A DNA stretch of 48,974 bases. Source: Clostridiaceae bacterium DTU059 (GTDB lineage: Bacteria; Bacillota; Clostridia; DSM-8532). The position numbers and the translations under genes are program-made. Under the pieces are notes generated by a model that ran no database searches, had not been told where the DNA came from, and worked only from the letters and a program-made list of their open reading frames with translations. Where the stretch lies: NCBI GenBank assembly GCA_001512555.1, contig LFSK01000211.1, positions 1 through 48,974 on the forward strand, written 5' to 3'. Each line of letters begins with the position of its first letter. The stretch's first letter is position 1. Shown piece by piece: positions 8,330 through 16,789 of this stretch.

Positions 8330-9124
8330 ATGCTTAAGGTGCTGATTGCGCTGCTTATCAGTGTTACGCTGATGAGCGGTCCGGTGCCTAAAACCAATAA
8401 TGAGTTTGATAACTCAAGGGTTCCGGATGGTTCTGTAGGCACCCGTTATATACCTGCAACCGAAAAAAGGGTCAAGACCCGTGTCCAGAGGGATGATGGG
8501 AAATACGACTATGATCTTTTCGGCAGAATCAGCTTTGAATACTTCCCTCTTCAGCTTGGAAACGGAAACTATCAGGTTATTATCTTTGAAAATATTCAGG
8601 GAACCAAGTACAGGGCCGCCAAATCCCAGACCATTGAGGCGGATATAAAAGACCCCCTGAAGGTCTTTTTGGCTTCCATCCAGACTGTGAACTGGAACGA
8701 GGATATGGACGCAATCAAGAAAGCTGCGAAGCTTACTGAGGGGCTTTCTACAGACCGGGAGAAAATCGATGCCATCTATCGCTATGTAGTTGAGAATATC
8801 AGCTATGATTACGATAAGATAAACAATATTCCAACCACCTATGTTCCGGACATAGATGAGATCATCCGTGACGGCAAGGGAATCTGCTATGACTACTCCG
8901 CTGTTTTTGCCGCCATGCTCAGAAGCCAGGGTATACCCTGCAAGCTTATCAAGGGATATTCCACAAATGTAAAAGGCTATCATGCCTGGAACGAGGTTTA
9001 TCTGGCCGATGAAGACCGGTGGGCAATAGTTGATACCACATATGACTCGGTTCTGATCCGAGGCGGCAAAAAAATCGGCATGGAAAAGCAGCCCTCCCAG
9101 TACAGCAAGAGCAGGGAATACTAG
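8330..9124 (+). CDS. exported transglutaminase-like protein
   Basis: A 264-residue protein. Residues 1-18 (MLKVLIALLISVTLMSGP) form a signal peptide or N-terminal anchor without a lipobox Cys. The transglutaminase/protease-like core lies at about 155-240, with the triad visible as Cys in GKGICYDYSAVF, His in GYHAWNEVY and Asp in WAIVDTTYD. Members of this superfamily act on or cross-link envelope components; the substrate here is unknown. The ATG at 8330 is chosen because GAGGGGG lies 5 bases upstream; a TTG at 8312 in the same frame has no ribosome site. It is a single gene with a terminator at 9166-9194. Confidence 0.85.
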   Translation: MLKVLIALLISVTLMSGPVPKTNNEFDNSRVPDGSVGTRYIPATEKRVKTRVQRDDGKYDYDLFGRISFEYFPLQLGNGNYQVIIFENIQGTKYRAAKSQTIEADIKDPLKVFLASIQTVNWNEDMDAIKKAAKLTEGLSTDREKIDAIYRYVVENISYDYDKINNIPTTYVPDIDEIIRDGKGICYDYSAVFAAMLRSQGIPCKLIKGYSTNVKGYHAWNEVYLADEDRWAIVDTTYDSVLIRGGKKIGMEKQPSQYSKSREY

Positions 9125-9165
9125 GCTCCATTATCATATCTTTATACATATCGGTTTTCTATAGG

Positions 9166-9194
9166 CCGCACCACTGCCAAGGGTGTGGTTTTTT
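9166..9194 (+). terminator. rho-independent terminator of the transglutaminase-like gene
   Basis: CCGCACC pairs with GGTGTGG (one G-U pair, 9-base loop) followed by six T, about 40 bases after the stop codon. Confidence 0.8.
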
Positions 9195-9424
9195 GATTTC
9201 TTTGCGTTTGGGACTCTGTTTTTATTGCAGTCTCCAGGAGCAGGTTGGCGGGTCGGAATTGCAAGTGGCAACATATAATCTCCCAACTCGAAGGTTTATG
9301 TTATCTGTTCAGACAATTTTATAAATCCGGTCAAAGGCTGGGATGACGGTCTTTAAGGGCGAATCGATAAGCGCCGCAAGTCTTACAAAATTGCAGTATC
9401 TTGTAACGTTAATTGCAAAATCTC
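9195..9424 (+). other. intergenic region without a recognisable gene
   Basis: This lies between the terminator and the citrate synthase promoter. It holds only short A/T-rich stretches, a TATAAT-like box near 9276 without a matching -35, and two short repeats of the form ATTGCA near 9390 and 9410. I see no ribosome site followed by an open frame. Confidence 0.5.
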
Positions 9425-9453
9425 TTGACTCATGTTACCGGTTTGTATACAAT
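9425..9453 (+). promoter_or_regulatory. sigma-A promoter of citrate synthase
   Basis: TTGACT, a 17-base spacer and TACAAT. The predicted RNA start is near 9460, leaving a leader of about 118 nt before the ATG. Confidence 0.8.
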
Positions 9454-9461
9454 GATACAAA
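9442..9461 (+). promoter_or_regulatory. palindromic operator over the citrate synthase -10
   Basis: TTTGTAT (9442-9448) and ATACAAA (9455-9461) form a perfect inverted repeat with a 6-base spacer, covering the -10 box. Within it TTGTATACAA (9443-9452) is itself a perfect 10-base palindrome. That core resembles known GntR-family operators such as the gnt operator of Bacillus. A repressor bound here would block RNA polymerase. No GntR gene is in the window. Confidence 0.55.
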
Positions 9462-9577
9462 GCTATTGGCCTACTATCACTAAATATTGCAAAAGCCAGG
9501 CCGGTTGAGACTATGGGCATGGTCATCAGAGTATTGGAGATAGAGACATCGGACACTAGCACAAGGAGGTTGCTTTC

Positions 9578-10948
9578 ATGTACAATGGATTGTCCCGGAC
9601 GGAACTGGACAACTTTTTTCACATCTGGGGAGAAGCTGCCGAAATCAAGTGCAGGTTCAGACCTGGGGTGTATAGTAAATATAACGTGAAAAGAGGCTTG
9701 AGGAATGAAGATGGATCGGGTGTGCTGGTTGGGCTTACCAAGATCGGTGATGTTCATGCCTACGTTATTGATGAAAATGAGAAGGTTCCCGTGGAAGGAA
9801 GGCTCACATATCGCGGCATAGATATTTATGATCTCGTGGAAGGGTTCCTGTCTGAAAACCGCTTTGGTTTTGAGGAGTGCGCCTACCTCCTTCTCCATGG
9901 TGATCTTCCCACCGAGAGGGAACTGGAACTGTTTAAGAATGTACTGGCATCCTTCAGAAGTATTCCCGAGGATTTCGTAAGAACGAATATTCTCAGCGTT
10001 CCAAGTCATGATATTATGAACCAGTTGGCCAGGTTGGTCCTCATCTGGTATTCCTATGATGATAATCCTGATGATACAAGTGTGAAGAATCTTCTTAGGC
10101 AGAGCGTCAATCTGATCTCTAAATTCCCCTTGATGGCCGCTTACAGCTATCAGGCAAAGTGCCATTATTTTGACGGGAAAAGCCTAGTGATACATAAGCC
10201 CAGGTATGATCTGAGCACTGCTGAAAACCTGCTGATGCTGTTAAGGCCCTCGGGTGAATACACACCCCTGGAGGCAAAAATACTTGACCTGGCCCTTGTG
10301 CTGCATGCTGAACATGGCGGAGGCAACAATTCCACCTTTGCTGCCCATGTGGTTTCGTCCTCCGGTACCGATATATACTCCTCCCTGGCGGCTGCCATTG
10401 GAAGCTTGAAGGGACCCAAGCATGGGGGAGCCAACAGCAAGGTTATTGGTATGATGGATGAACTGAAAAGAGAGGTAAAAGACTGGAGAAGCGATGGCCA
10501 GATAAGGGATTATCTTGCCAGGATTGTAAGAAAGGAAGCCTTTGACCGGACGGGCCTGATTTATGGTATGGGTCATGCGGTTTATACCCTGTCTGATCCG
10601 AGATGCATTCTTCTCCGTGAACAGGCCGAAAAGCTTGCCTGCCAGAAAGGAAGAATGGAAGAGTATGAGCTTCATAAAAGGGTTGAAAAGCTTGCGCCGG
10701 AAGTATTCAGGGAGATCAAAAAATCCGACAAGCCTATGTGTGCCAATATAGATTTTTATTCCGGCTTTGTCTATGACATGCTTGATATACCCATGGAGAT
10801 GAACACTCCTATTTTTGCGGTATCCCGTGTGGTGGGCTGGTGTGCCCATATTATAGAGGAGAACCTCAACGGGGGCAGAATCATACGGCCGGCCTATAAG
10901 AATATTAAGAGGGCCAAAGAGTACATAGGACTGCAAGAGAGAAGCTAG
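9578..10948 (+). CDS. gltA: citrate synthase
   Basis: A 456-residue citrate synthase condensing oxaloacetate and acetyl-CoA. The catalytic residues are visible as His246 (HAEHGGGN), His333 (GMGHAVY) and Asp392 (NIDFYSGFVYD). It has about 45-60 extra N-terminal residues before the usual start of homology (VPVEGRLTYRGIDIYDLV, from about residue 70), so it is longer than the common 370-430-residue forms. AGGAGG sits 8 bases before the ATG. It is monocistronic with its own regulated promoter, apart from the acn-icd operon. 2-Methylcitrate synthase is an alternative by family, but the absence of other prp genes argues against it. Confidence 0.93.
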   Translation: MYNGLSRTELDNFFHIWGEAAEIKCRFRPGVYSKYNVKRGLRNEDGSGVLVGLTKIGDVHAYVIDENEKVPVEGRLTYRGIDIYDLVEGFLSENRFGFEECAYLLLHGDLPTERELELFKNVLASFRSIPEDFVRTNILSVPSHDIMNQLARLVLIWYSYDDNPDDTSVKNLLRQSVNLISKFPLMAAYSYQAKCHYFDGKSLVIHKPRYDLSTAENLLMLLRPSGEYTPLEAKILDLALVLHAEHGGGNNSTFAAHVVSSSGTDIYSSLAAAIGSLKGPKHGGANSKVIGMMDELKREVKDWRSDGQIRDYLARIVRKEAFDRTGLIYGMGHAVYTLSDPRCILLREQAEKLACQKGRMEEYELHKRVEKLAPEVFREIKKSDKPMCANIDFYSGFVYDMLDIPMEMNTPIFAVSRVVGWCAHIIEENLNGGRIIRPAYKNIKRAKEYIGLQERS

Positions 10949-10988
10949 GATCTGCCGGCCTGATTCTCATACCTACAGCCTGCAGATC
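10949..10988 (+). other. hairpin after citrate synthase, terminator without a T-run
   Basis: GATCTGC-C-GGC (10949-10959) pairs with GCC-T-GCAGATC (10978-10988), giving 10 pairs with one mismatch directly after the stop codon. There is no T-run, so it may protect the 3' end rather than terminate. Confidence 0.45.
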
Positions 10989-11054
10989 GTATAAGAATAT
11001 AAAGGTTCATGTTACGCTTTTCCCGGCGGCGCCTCCACAGATTATAATTATTAT

Positions 11055-11267
11055 TTGATTGCCATAGAGTACCATGCTTTTGTTACCTATGCTGTTGTAA
11101 AAGCCAATGAGGGCAATACTTCTGTCACAGCTAAAATAAGCCACAATGCTGAGATCGGTTCTGATCTGAATAAGGCTTTCAAGGAAATCCGGTCCAGAAC
11201 CAGCAAAAGAATTTATGCCCATAAACCCGTTGACAGCTATGGTATCATAGAACTATTTTTCAAATAA
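11055..11267 (+). CDS. small ORF with damaged or unclear start
   Basis: The frame ending at TAA 11265-11267 has protein-like composition (YHAFVTYAVVKANEGNTSV, then KPVDSYGIIELFFK at the C-terminus) and is open back to 10995. It contains no ATG or GTG. The only in-frame start is TTG 11055, with no ribosome site. Reading further upstream in frame gives CYAFPGGASTDYNYYLIAIEY, which also looks coding. An ATG at 11009, preceded by AAAGG, is one base out of frame with it. The simplest reading is one extra base just after ATG 11009, so this may be a frameshifted gene of about 85 residues or a sequencing error. I do not recognise the family. Confidence 0.45.
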   Translation: MIAIEYHAFVTYAVVKANEGNTSVTAKISHNAEIGSDLNKAFKEIRSRTSKRIYAHKPVDSYGIIELFFK

Positions 11268-11275
11268 CCTTTCTG

Positions 11276-11284
11276 TGGTACAAT
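11276..11284 (+). promoter_or_regulatory. extended -10 promoter before smc
   Basis: TGGTACAAT is an extended -10, with a poor -35 (TTTTTC) 17 bases upstream of the hexamer. The predicted RNA start is near 11291, about 36 bases before the smc start codon. It overlaps nothing but the end of the small ORF region. Confidence 0.45.
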
Positions 11285-11326
11285 GATATGGGTCGTTGAA
11301 TAACTCATTGTTTTGAGGTGTACGAT

Positions 11327-14300
11327 TTGTATTTGAAATCCCTTGAGATACAGGGTTTTAAGTCTTTTGCCGAAAAAATAGTATTGAATTTCAACTCGGG
11401 GCTGACATCGGTAGTGGGTCCTAATGGCAGCGGAAAAAGCAATATTGCTGATGCCGTCCGTTGGGTTCTCGGTGAGCAAAGCGCTAAAACCCTCAGAGGA
11501 AGCCGAATGGAGGATGTCATCTTTTCAGGCACGCAGCACAGAAAGCCTGTGGGCTTTGCATCGGTGTCCCTGGTTATCGACAATTCCGACAAAGCACTTC
11601 CCATCGATTTTTCCGAGGTAACAATTTCCCGAAGGATGTACCGTTCAGGAGAAAGCGAGTATTCCATCAACAAAACACCATGCCGTCTGAAGGATATCAC
11701 CGAGCTTTTTATGAATACGGGTGTAGGCCGTGAAGGCTATTCCATCATCGGACAAGGCCGTATTGACGAAATTCTCAGTGCACGCTCCGATGAAAGAAGG
11801 CTGGTCTTTGAGGAAGCAGCAGGTATAACCAAATACAAAGCCCGAAAAAGAGAAGCGGAAAGAAAGCTGGAGAATACACGGCAGAACCTTCTTCGCATCA
11901 ATGATATAATTGCGGAACTGGAGTCTCAGTTGGAACCTTTAGCGCAGCAGGCTGAGAAGGCAAGAAAATTCATAGATCTCAGCAACGAATTGAAGGGTAT
12001 TGAAGTCAGCCTTTTTTTGGATACCATCGACAGGCTGAAGATAAAAATAGTAGAGGTTGAGACCCAGGCGGGGGAGCTTAAAGACCAGATAGATGAGGAA
12101 AACAGAAGGATTGAAAATATCCGGAACAAGAACAGAAGTAAGAACGAGAGCCTGGAAAGGCTGAAGAATGATTCTGAGAATATACGGCAGTCCATTCATG
12201 CTCTGGATACTGCCATAGAGAAGAATGAAAGCAATATCCGGATCTATGAAGAGAAGATCAACCATCTCCTTTCCAATAATGAGGGTTATGGCGAGGATAT
12301 CAGGGGTATCAAGGAAAGAATGGAAGCCCTGAAGGTTGAGGCTGAACGCAAGGAGCAAAGGATCCAGCAGCTTACCAGGGACTCGGAAAGGTTTGCCCAG
12401 CTTTTGTCGGAGGCCGAAGAACGGCTTGCCAAAATCATGGCTCAACTTGATGAAAGCGAGAGAATCATCGAGGAAGCCAAACAAACTGTGATGGACAAGC
12501 AGGATCAGTTATCAGATTCCAGAATACGGGCAAATAACCTGAGAAACGATTTAGAAAACTACAGACAGCTTAAAGGAAGACTTTCTGAGGATATACATCA
12601 GGCTTTACTGGAGAAAGACCGGGAGAATATGGAGAAAGAGGATCTGGACGCCTCTTTGCGAAAGACCCGGGAGGATATTGCCACCACAAAGGATACCGTT
12701 GATGCCCTGGAGGATCAAAGAAATCGCGCAATGAGCAGGCTGGAGTCCTTACGGGAGAAGCGGGACGCTGTTATGCGCGATCTTCAGAGCCTTGAATCAA
12801 GGCGCAAGGTTCTGCTTGATATGGAAACCACCATGGAGGGCTACAGCCATAGTGTCAAGTCTGTAATGAATGCATGCCGCAACAATAAGGAGTTTTCAAG
12901 AGGCATTCATGGGGCGCTTGCCCAACTGATCAATGTAAGGGAGGAATATGAGACAGCCATTGAGGTCTGTCTTGGCGGTGCCCTTCAAAACATTATCACC
13001 GAGGATGAGTATGCTGCCAAACGGGCTATAGAGTTTCTTAAAAGCAAAAATCTGGGTAGAGCTACCTTCCTGCCCATATCTTCTGTCAAGCCCCGCACTC
13101 TGGAATCTGAAATACTCAGTCAGATCCAGAGTATGACAGGTTTTGAGGGAATAGCATCCGATATGGTATCCTGCAACAGCAGGTTCAGGGGCATCATTTT
13201 GAATCTTCTTGGCAGAACGGTTATTGTTGATAATATGGATTCGGCCATCCAGATGGCAAGGCGTTTTGGTTACTCTTTCCGCATTGTAACCAGGGATGGC
13301 GAGCTTTTGAATGCCGGCGGTTCCATCACCGGCGGCAGTCAGTCGTCCAAGCTGTCCAGCCTGCTTAGCAGGCATAGGGTGATAAAGGAGCTTGAGGGCA
13401 AAATAAGAACTGCCGGTAAGCGTCAAAAAGAATTGGACGGAGAGATCGGTGCAGTCGAACAGGAAAACAAGCAGATCACCGAACAGCTGGAAGCAAGCAG
13501 GAAGGTTCTTTCTGATTTGGAACTGATAAGGCTGAGGGATGAGAGCCATGTTGCAAGATTATTGGAAAGCATAAAGCGTCTGACGGCCAGAGTGGAGATG
13601 CTGAGACAGCAGGAGCAGGAGATTGAAGGAAATATCCTGAAGGTTGAGAACGAAAGTGCTCTTGAAGCCGAAAACACCCGCAGAATAGAGGAAGAGATCC
13701 AGGCTTTGAAGGATCTGATCCGGTCCCAGCAGATAAAGAACAAGGACGAGCAGGACAGACGAAACCTGCTCCACACAGATATAAATGATTATAGGGTTTC
13801 GGTTAATTCCATAGCTGAGAGTATCCAGAACATGAAGGAACAGCTTGCCCAGCTCAAGGAGGAGCAGGGCAGTATTACAGGAAATCTGGAAAAACGTGAG
13901 GCTGATCGGAAACGAAACCTGGAGCGTATTGAGGAGTTAAAGGCCTCAATTGCAGGAGTTCAAGAAAAGATACGCGGCATGAAAGAGGAGAAGACCGGCC
14001 TTGAATTAAAATCCGAAAGCATTTCTGAAGAAATAAGGGTGCTGGAGGAAGAATTATCGGGCATGCTTGATGCCGTAACCAGTCATAATAACACTATCAT
14101 GACCTTACAGGAGGGAATGGGAAGGCTGGAAGCCAGAAAAGCCAAAATGGAGGCCGAACTGGAAACCATTCAGAACAGGCTTTGGGACGAGTATGGATTG
14201 ACTTACGGAAATGCTGAGCCTCTGCGGCAGGAAATTACAAATATCAGAGCAACCCAAACCAGGATTTCTGAGCTTAAGGCTGAGATCCGGGATCTTGGTC

Positions 14301-14911
14301 CGGTGAACGTGGCTGCCATAGAGGACTACGCAAGGACTAAGGAACGGTATTCCTTCATGCAAACACAGCGTGATGACCTGGTTAAATCAGAGGAAAAGCT
14401 AAACCGTGTCATTCATGAAATCACTCAGGTGATGAAAAAGCAGTTTGTGGAGCAGTTTGCTCTGATCAACCGTAATTTCAACATTGTTTTCAGAGAACTG
14501 TTCGAGGGAGGCCATGCCGAAGTACAGCTTACTGATGAGGAAAACGTGCTTGAAAGCAATATAGACATTATCGTTCAGCCGCCGGGCAAGAAGCTCCAGA
14601 ATATGCTTCTTCTCTCTGGAGGGGAGAAGGCAATGGTAGCCATTGCGCTGATCTTCGGCATTTTGAGGATGCGTCCAGCCCCATTTTACATCCTGGACGA
14701 GATTGAGGCATCCCTGGATGATGCCAATGTCTATAAATTTGCCGATTATATCCGGCAATACACCGACAAGGCTCAATTCATTGTAATCACCCACCGAAAA
14801 GGCACCATGGAAGCTGCCGACACCCTGTACGGTGTTACCATGCAGGAACACGGTGTGTCCAAGGTGGTGTCCCTGAGGCTGGATGAGAGCCTTGAAAGAA
14901 ATGCGGGATGA
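11327..14911 (+). CDS. smc: chromosome segregation ATPase SMC
   Basis: A protein of about 1194 residues, the expected length for bacterial SMC, which folds and separates chromosomes together with ScpA/ScpB (not in this window). The N-terminal head has Walker A GPNGSGKSN (residues 31-39). Long coiled coils flank a hinge at about 515-660 with its glycine-rich GGSITGGSQ. The C-terminal head has the signature LLLSGGEKAMVAIAL and Walker B FYILDEIEASLDD. The start is TTG 11327 (giving MYLKSLEIQGFKSFA, the standard SMC opening), 6 bases after GAGGTG; the GTG at 11318 lies inside that ribosome site. ftsY follows 46 bases later, a common clostridial pairing. Confidence 0.97.
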   Translation: MYLKSLEIQGFKSFAEKIVLNFNSGLTSVVGPNGSGKSNIADAVRWVLGEQSAKTLRGSRMEDVIFSGTQHRKPVGFASVSLVIDNSDKALPIDFSEVTISRRMYRSGESEYSINKTPCRLKDITELFMNTGVGREGYSIIGQGRIDEILSARSDERRLVFEEAAGITKYKARKREAERKLENTRQNLLRINDIIAELESQLEPLAQQAEKARKFIDLSNELKGIEVSLFLDTIDRLKIKIVEVETQAGELKDQIDEENRRIENIRNKNRSKNESLERLKNDSENIRQSIHALDTAIEKNESNIRIYEEKINHLLSNNEGYGEDIRGIKERMEALKVEAERKEQRIQQLTRDSERFAQLLSEAEERLAKIMAQLDESERIIEEAKQTVMDKQDQLSDSRIRANNLRNDLENYRQLKGRLSEDIHQALLEKDRENMEKEDLDASLRKTREDIATTKDTVDALEDQRNRAMSRLESLREKRDAVMRDLQSLESRRKVLLDMETTMEGYSHSVKSVMNACRNNKEFSRGIHGALAQLINVREEYETAIEVCLGGALQNIITEDEYAAKRAIEFLKSKNLGRATFLPISSVKPRTLESEILSQIQSMTGFEGIASDMVSCNSRFRGIILNLLGRTVIVDNMDSAIQMARRFGYSFRIVTRDGELLNAGGSITGGSQSSKLSSLLSRHRVIKELEGKIRTAGKRQKELDGEIGAVEQENKQITEQLEASRKVLSDLELIRLRDESHVARLLESIKRLTARVEMLRQQEQEIEGNILKVENESALEAENTRRIEEEIQALKDLIRSQQIKNKDEQDRRNLLHTDINDYRVSVNSIAESIQNMKEQLAQLKEEQGSITGNLEKREADRKRNLERIEELKASIAGVQEKIRGMKEEKTGLELKSESISEEIRVLEEELSGMLDAVTSHNNTIMTLQEGMGRLEARKAKMEAELETIQNRLWDEYGLTYGNAEPLRQEITNIRATQTRISELKAEIRDLGPVNVAAIEDYARTKERYSFMQTQRDDLVKSEEKLNRVIHEITQVMKKQFVEQFALINRNFNIVFRELFEGGHAEVQLTDEENVLESNIDIIVQPPGKKLQNMLLLSGGEKAMVAIALIFGILRMRPAPFYILDEIEASLDDANVYKFADYIRQYTDKAQFIVITHRKGTMEAADTLYGVTMQEHGVSKVVSLRLDESLERNAG

Positions 14912-14957
14912 CACGGTCACAAAACATCTGATGCCATACAATAACAGGAGGAAAACC

Positions 14958-15869
14958 ATGGGTGTATTTGATAAACTAAAGAACGGTCTAAAAAAGACAA
15001 GGGAATCCATTGCCAATAGAATCGACCAGGTGCTGGTATCCTTCGGAAAGGTGGACGAGGAACTTTTTGAAGAGCTGGAAGAGATCCTGATCACTTCAGA
15101 CGTAGGGGTGGAGACCTCTGTGGGTATCATCGACCAGCTCAGAGCCATGGTTAAAAAGGAAAAGATCACCACCGCCGAGGGTGTAAGGGAAGCTATCAGG
15201 CAAATCATTTCAGAGAAATTAAGCCATGAGCAAACTGGCCTGAACCTTTCCACCAGGCCTTCTGTCATTGTGGTTATAGGTGTCAATGGAGTTGGCAAGA
15301 CCACCTCCATCGGGAAGATTGCCCACATGCTCAAACTTCAGGGCAAAAAGGTGCTGGTGGCAGCTGCTGACACATTCCGTGCCGCGGCCATCGACCAGCT
15401 GGAGGTATGGACGAACCGTGCCGGAGTAGGTCTTGTCAAGCATTCGGAGGGTGCGGATCCTTCCGCGGTAATCTTTGATGCCATCCAGTCTGCCAGGTCA
15501 AAAGACGTGGATGTGCTGATCTGTGATACCGCCGGACGGCTCCATACAAAGAAGAACCTGATGGAAGAGCTTAAAAAGCTGTTCCGTATTATCAACAGGG
15601 AACTTCCCCAGGCCGATGTTGAGACTTTGCTGGTGCTTGACGCCACAACGGGTCAGAATGCGGTATCCCAGGCCAAGACCTTTTCAGAGGTTTCACAGCT
15701 GACAGGGCTGATTCTGACCAAGCTTGACGGCACAGCAAAGGGCGGAATCATCTTATCCATCAAGGATGAACTCAATGTACCCGTGAAATTTGTGGGTGTG
15801 GGTGAGCAGATGGATGATCTGCAGCCCTTCATACCCCAGGATTTTGCTGAAGCCCTGATGGGTGATTGA
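14958..15869 (+). CDS. ftsY: signal recognition particle receptor FtsY
   Basis: A 303-residue SRP-type GTPase that docks ribosome-SRP complexes at the membrane. The helical N domain (about 1-85) precedes the G domain: GVNGVGKTT (108-116), DTAGR (190-194) and TKLDG (254-258), ending in PFIPQDFAEALMGD. The long acidic A domain of E. coli FtsY is missing, as usual in Gram-positives. The ATG at 14958 is chosen because AGGAGG sits 7 bases upstream; the frame opens 25 codons earlier inside smc, without a ribosome site. The last 41 bases overlap the 3' end of the convergent gene. Confidence 0.97.
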   Translation: MGVFDKLKNGLKKTRESIANRIDQVLVSFGKVDEELFEELEEILITSDVGVETSVGIIDQLRAMVKKEKITTAEGVREAIRQIISEKLSHEQTGLNLSTRPSVIVVIGVNGVGKTTSIGKIAHMLKLQGKKVLVAAADTFRAAAIDQLEVWTNRAGVGLVKHSEGADPSAVIFDAIQSARSKDVDVLICDTAGRLHTKKNLMEELKKLFRIINRELPQADVETLLVLDATTGQNAVSQAKTFSEVSQLTGLILTKLDGTAKGGIILSIKDELNVPVKFVGVGEQMDDLQPFIPQDFAEALMGD

Positions 15870-16620
15870 TGGGCTGGCCGGTATGCTGACCTTCGGAGGA
15901 ACTGAAAGCCTTTTTCTGTTCGGTTTCCCCATCATGGTTCAGCAGATGGGCATGCCCATCCTCAGTGATATAGAATCGGGTACCCAGGCCATTATCTATC
16001 AGGCCGGCAAGGCCACTGGATATACAATCCTCCAGGCACTCCTGCACCAGTTCAGGTTCCATATTGGCATCCCTTGCAAGGCCGTTAACGGTACGGAAGG
16101 CATATTCGCTGTTGGACAATGTCTCCAATACCTTTATCTTGCTGGTTTCGATCTGGTCGGCCTTCCCATGGCCGGGTTGCGGATTATTGGTGTCTTCGGC
16201 GTCCCAATCGCCGCTGCCGGTTTTATCTATCTCAGTGTGCTTTAAAATAACCGGCCGTAATTCAGTCTTAACGGCCTGGACATCTTCCTCCACCTTGTTC
16301 ACCCTTTCCAGGACTTTGTTTGAGATTCCTCTGATAAAGGCCTTTGAGGAGGCTGAAGCAATAACGCAAAAACCTGCAAACACCACCAGTTTGATGGGAT
16401 CTGTTTCGGATTCCCTGACTATATTGCTGGATATCATATTGAGGAACAGGGGAACCAGAAATGATGCGGCAACCCCTGTAATCAGGGATTTCAGAAGATC
16501 AGAAACCACGGGTCCGGAACCTTTCTTATTCTTACCGGGATGGCTGTATATGAAGTTTACCACCCCGCCCAGCAGGCCGAAAAGAATCATTACAAGAAAC
16601 AATCGAAGCGTATGATCCAT
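15829..16620 (-). CDS. three-TM (YLATT-like) membrane protein with winged-helix tail
   Basis: A 263-residue protein with three hydrophobic helices at about 6-25, 47-65 and 76-97. The middle one has GVAASFLVPLFLNMISS, which I associate with the YLATT (YEATS-like-associating three-TM) family, though from memory only. A coiled segment follows (NKVLERVNKVEEDVQAVKTEL). Residues about 160-228 look like a winged helix (SKIKVLETLSNSEYAFRTVN..., then GTRFYITEDGHAHLL as the wing). The last 30 residues are low-complexity and are encoded antisense to the end of ftsY. AGGGA precedes the ATG. It is divergent from the marR gene, so the operator between them might affect both. Function unknown. Confidence 0.7.
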   Translation of the reverse strand: MDHTLRLFLVMILFGLLGGVVNFIYSHPGKNKKGSGPVVSDLLKSLITGVAASFLVPLFLNMISSNIVRESETDPIKLVVFAGFCVIASASSKAFIRGISNKVLERVNKVEEDVQAVKTELRPVILKHTEIDKTGSGDWDAEDTNNPQPGHGKADQIETSKIKVLETLSNSEYAFRTVNGLARDANMEPELVQECLEDCISSGLAGLIDNGLGTRFYITEDGHAHLLNHDGETEQKKAFSSSEGQHTGQPINHPSGLQQNPGV

Positions 16621-16754
16621 AAGAATATTCCCTGTGAAAGCATTTCTAATACAGTGTAGTCACAAGGCTCTTTTCCTGTGAATAACACATGGTTGTTTTT
16701 CCGGCTTAAGGGGCTATATTTTTAAGCATTAAGCCAGTAAAATTTAAAAACTTC

Positions 16755-16783
16755 TTGACATTAGTTTGATATCAAACTATAAT
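16755..16783 (+). promoter_or_regulatory. consensus sigma-A promoter of marR, leaderless
   Basis: A perfect TTGACA, a 17-base spacer and a perfect TATAAT. The -10 ends 6 bases before the marR ATG at 16790, so the expected RNA start coincides with the start codon. Confidence 0.85.
16762..16779 (+). promoter_or_regulatory. MarR-type operator inside the marR promoter
   Basis: TAGTTTGATATCAAACTA is a perfect 18-base palindrome filling the spacer between -35 and -10. An almost identical site lies at 17271-17288. Placement implies repression of marR by its own product. Confidence 0.75.
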
Positions 16784-16789
16784 TAGCTT

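Noticed and set aside
14399-15334. 311-codon open frame antisense to smc and ftsY
   Set aside because: It spans two well-supported genes on the other strand and has a Ser-rich shadow composition.
16064-16615. 183-codon plus-strand frame opposite the three-TM gene
   Set aside because: The minus strand has a proper ribosome site and membrane-helix pattern; the plus frame does not.
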